Shown here in pieces: positions 15,105 through 15,375 of a stretch of 15,375 nt of DNA. The stretch is from CBDDRG01 sp965232975 (GTDB lineage: Bacteria; Pseudomonadota; Gammaproteobacteria; Pseudomonadales; Porticoccaceae). Location: NCBI GenBank assembly GCA_965232975.1, contig CBDDRG010000224.1, positions 1 through 15,375 on the forward strand, in the 5' to 3' direction. Position 1 is the stretch's first letter. The number at the start of each line of letters is the position of its first letter. The position numbers and the translations under genes were made by a program. The notes beneath the pieces were generated by a model. The model saw only the letters and a list, made by a program, of their open reading frames with translations. It did no database searches and had not been told where the DNA came from.

Positions 15105-15375
15105 ATGGCAGGACGCTTGCACACCGCTCTTCGACCAGCGCTCGCGCGCCGGCTGTGCGGAATCTTGCTGGGGGTATGCTGGTGCGCGGTGTTCGCCGCC
15201 AGCCCCGACACCATCCACATCCTGCGTTCGAGCGATGCCCCCTACTACCGGGAGGCCGAGGCCGCGCTGCGCGCTGCGTTGGCGCCGCTCGCGCCCCACA
15301 TCCACCTGACCACCCACGAACTGGTGGAGCTGCCCGATCTGCCCGGGCTACCCGAGCTACCCGGGTTGCCGGGAT
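15105..15375 (+). CDS. Probable secreted protein, N-terminal part (possible ABC substrate-binding type)
   Basis: An open frame of 90 codons runs from the ATG at 15105 to the window edge, with GGGAA six bases upstream of the start. It begins MAGRLHTALRPALARRLCGILLGVCWCAVFAASPDTIHIL. The basic N-region, hydrophobic core and AxA-type cleavage site near residue 32 together make a plausible Sec signal peptide. The mature start TIHILRSSDAPYYREAEAALRAALAPL resembles periplasmic proteins related to ABC-transporter substrate-binding components, which often begin with such a strand-helix unit. A run of Leu-Pro-X triplets follows. The family call is tentative because most of the protein lies outside the window. 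The gene is separated from the efflux operon by the palindromic element and is probably an independent unit. Confidence 0.6.
   Translation, partial: MAGRLHTALRPALARRLCGILLGVCWCAVFAASPDTIHILRSSDAPYYREAEAALRAALAPLAPHIHLTTHELVELPDLPGLPELPGLPG
15330..15374 (+). repeat. Five 9-bp tandem units encoding Leu-Pro-X
   Basis: Five consecutive nonamers of the form YTRCCSGRN encode LPD, LPG, LPE, LPG and LPG. They are in frame with the gene beginning at 15105 and run into the window edge, so the array may be longer. The third base of each codon varies, which suggests an established repeat and not a fresh slippage product. Confidence 0.7.

Overview
The window is high-GC DNA, probably from a gammaproteobacterium. 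The evidence is a close AcrR/AcrA/AcrB-type locus, two sites resembling the enterobacterial AcrR operator, and Gram-negative lipoprotein signal sequences on both membrane-fusion proteins. I cannot name the species. Almost everything here concerns transport across the envelope.

Left part, minus strand (1-5767). The window opens inside an RND-superfamily (MMPL-type) exporter whose C-terminal part lies outside. A gene-free stretch of about 820 bp follows, holding short tandem repeats and a palindrome. Next comes a two-gene operon read leftward: an AcrA-like membrane-fusion lipoprotein (4532-5767) followed by an AcrB-like proton-driven multidrug efflux permease (1362-4490).

Centre (5768-7981). 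A TetR-family AcrR-like repressor (6072-6728) is divergent from the pump operon. The intergenic region carries two 24-bp sites at 5862-5885 and 6033-6056. They resemble each other and, from memory, the E. coli AcrR operator, which suggests one repressor controlling both directions. A DMT/EamA-type permease faces the regulator, and the two genes share a CTAG at their stop codons. The next gap contains a perfect 18-bp direct repeat with a 21-bp period, just upstream of the next operon.

Right part, plus strand (7982-14722). A probable operon holds a second membrane-fusion lipoprotein, a second RND permease of a different branch, a UbiX/Pad1-type flavin prenyltransferase and an MFS_3-type exporter with a soluble C-terminal domain. 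The enzyme inside an efflux operon is the most unusual content. After it lie a perfect 14-bp-stem hairpin and a roughly 120-bp palindromic element. The window ends in the start of a probable secreted protein with a Leu-Pro-X repeat.

No outer-membrane channel gene is present, so both RND pumps presumably use a TolC-like channel encoded elsewhere. I found no tRNA, rRNA, CRISPR array or intact insertion sequence. I see no wholly new system. The points most worth checking are the paired AcrR-like operators, the UbiX-containing efflux operon, the altered drug pocket of the AcrB homologue and the palindromic element.
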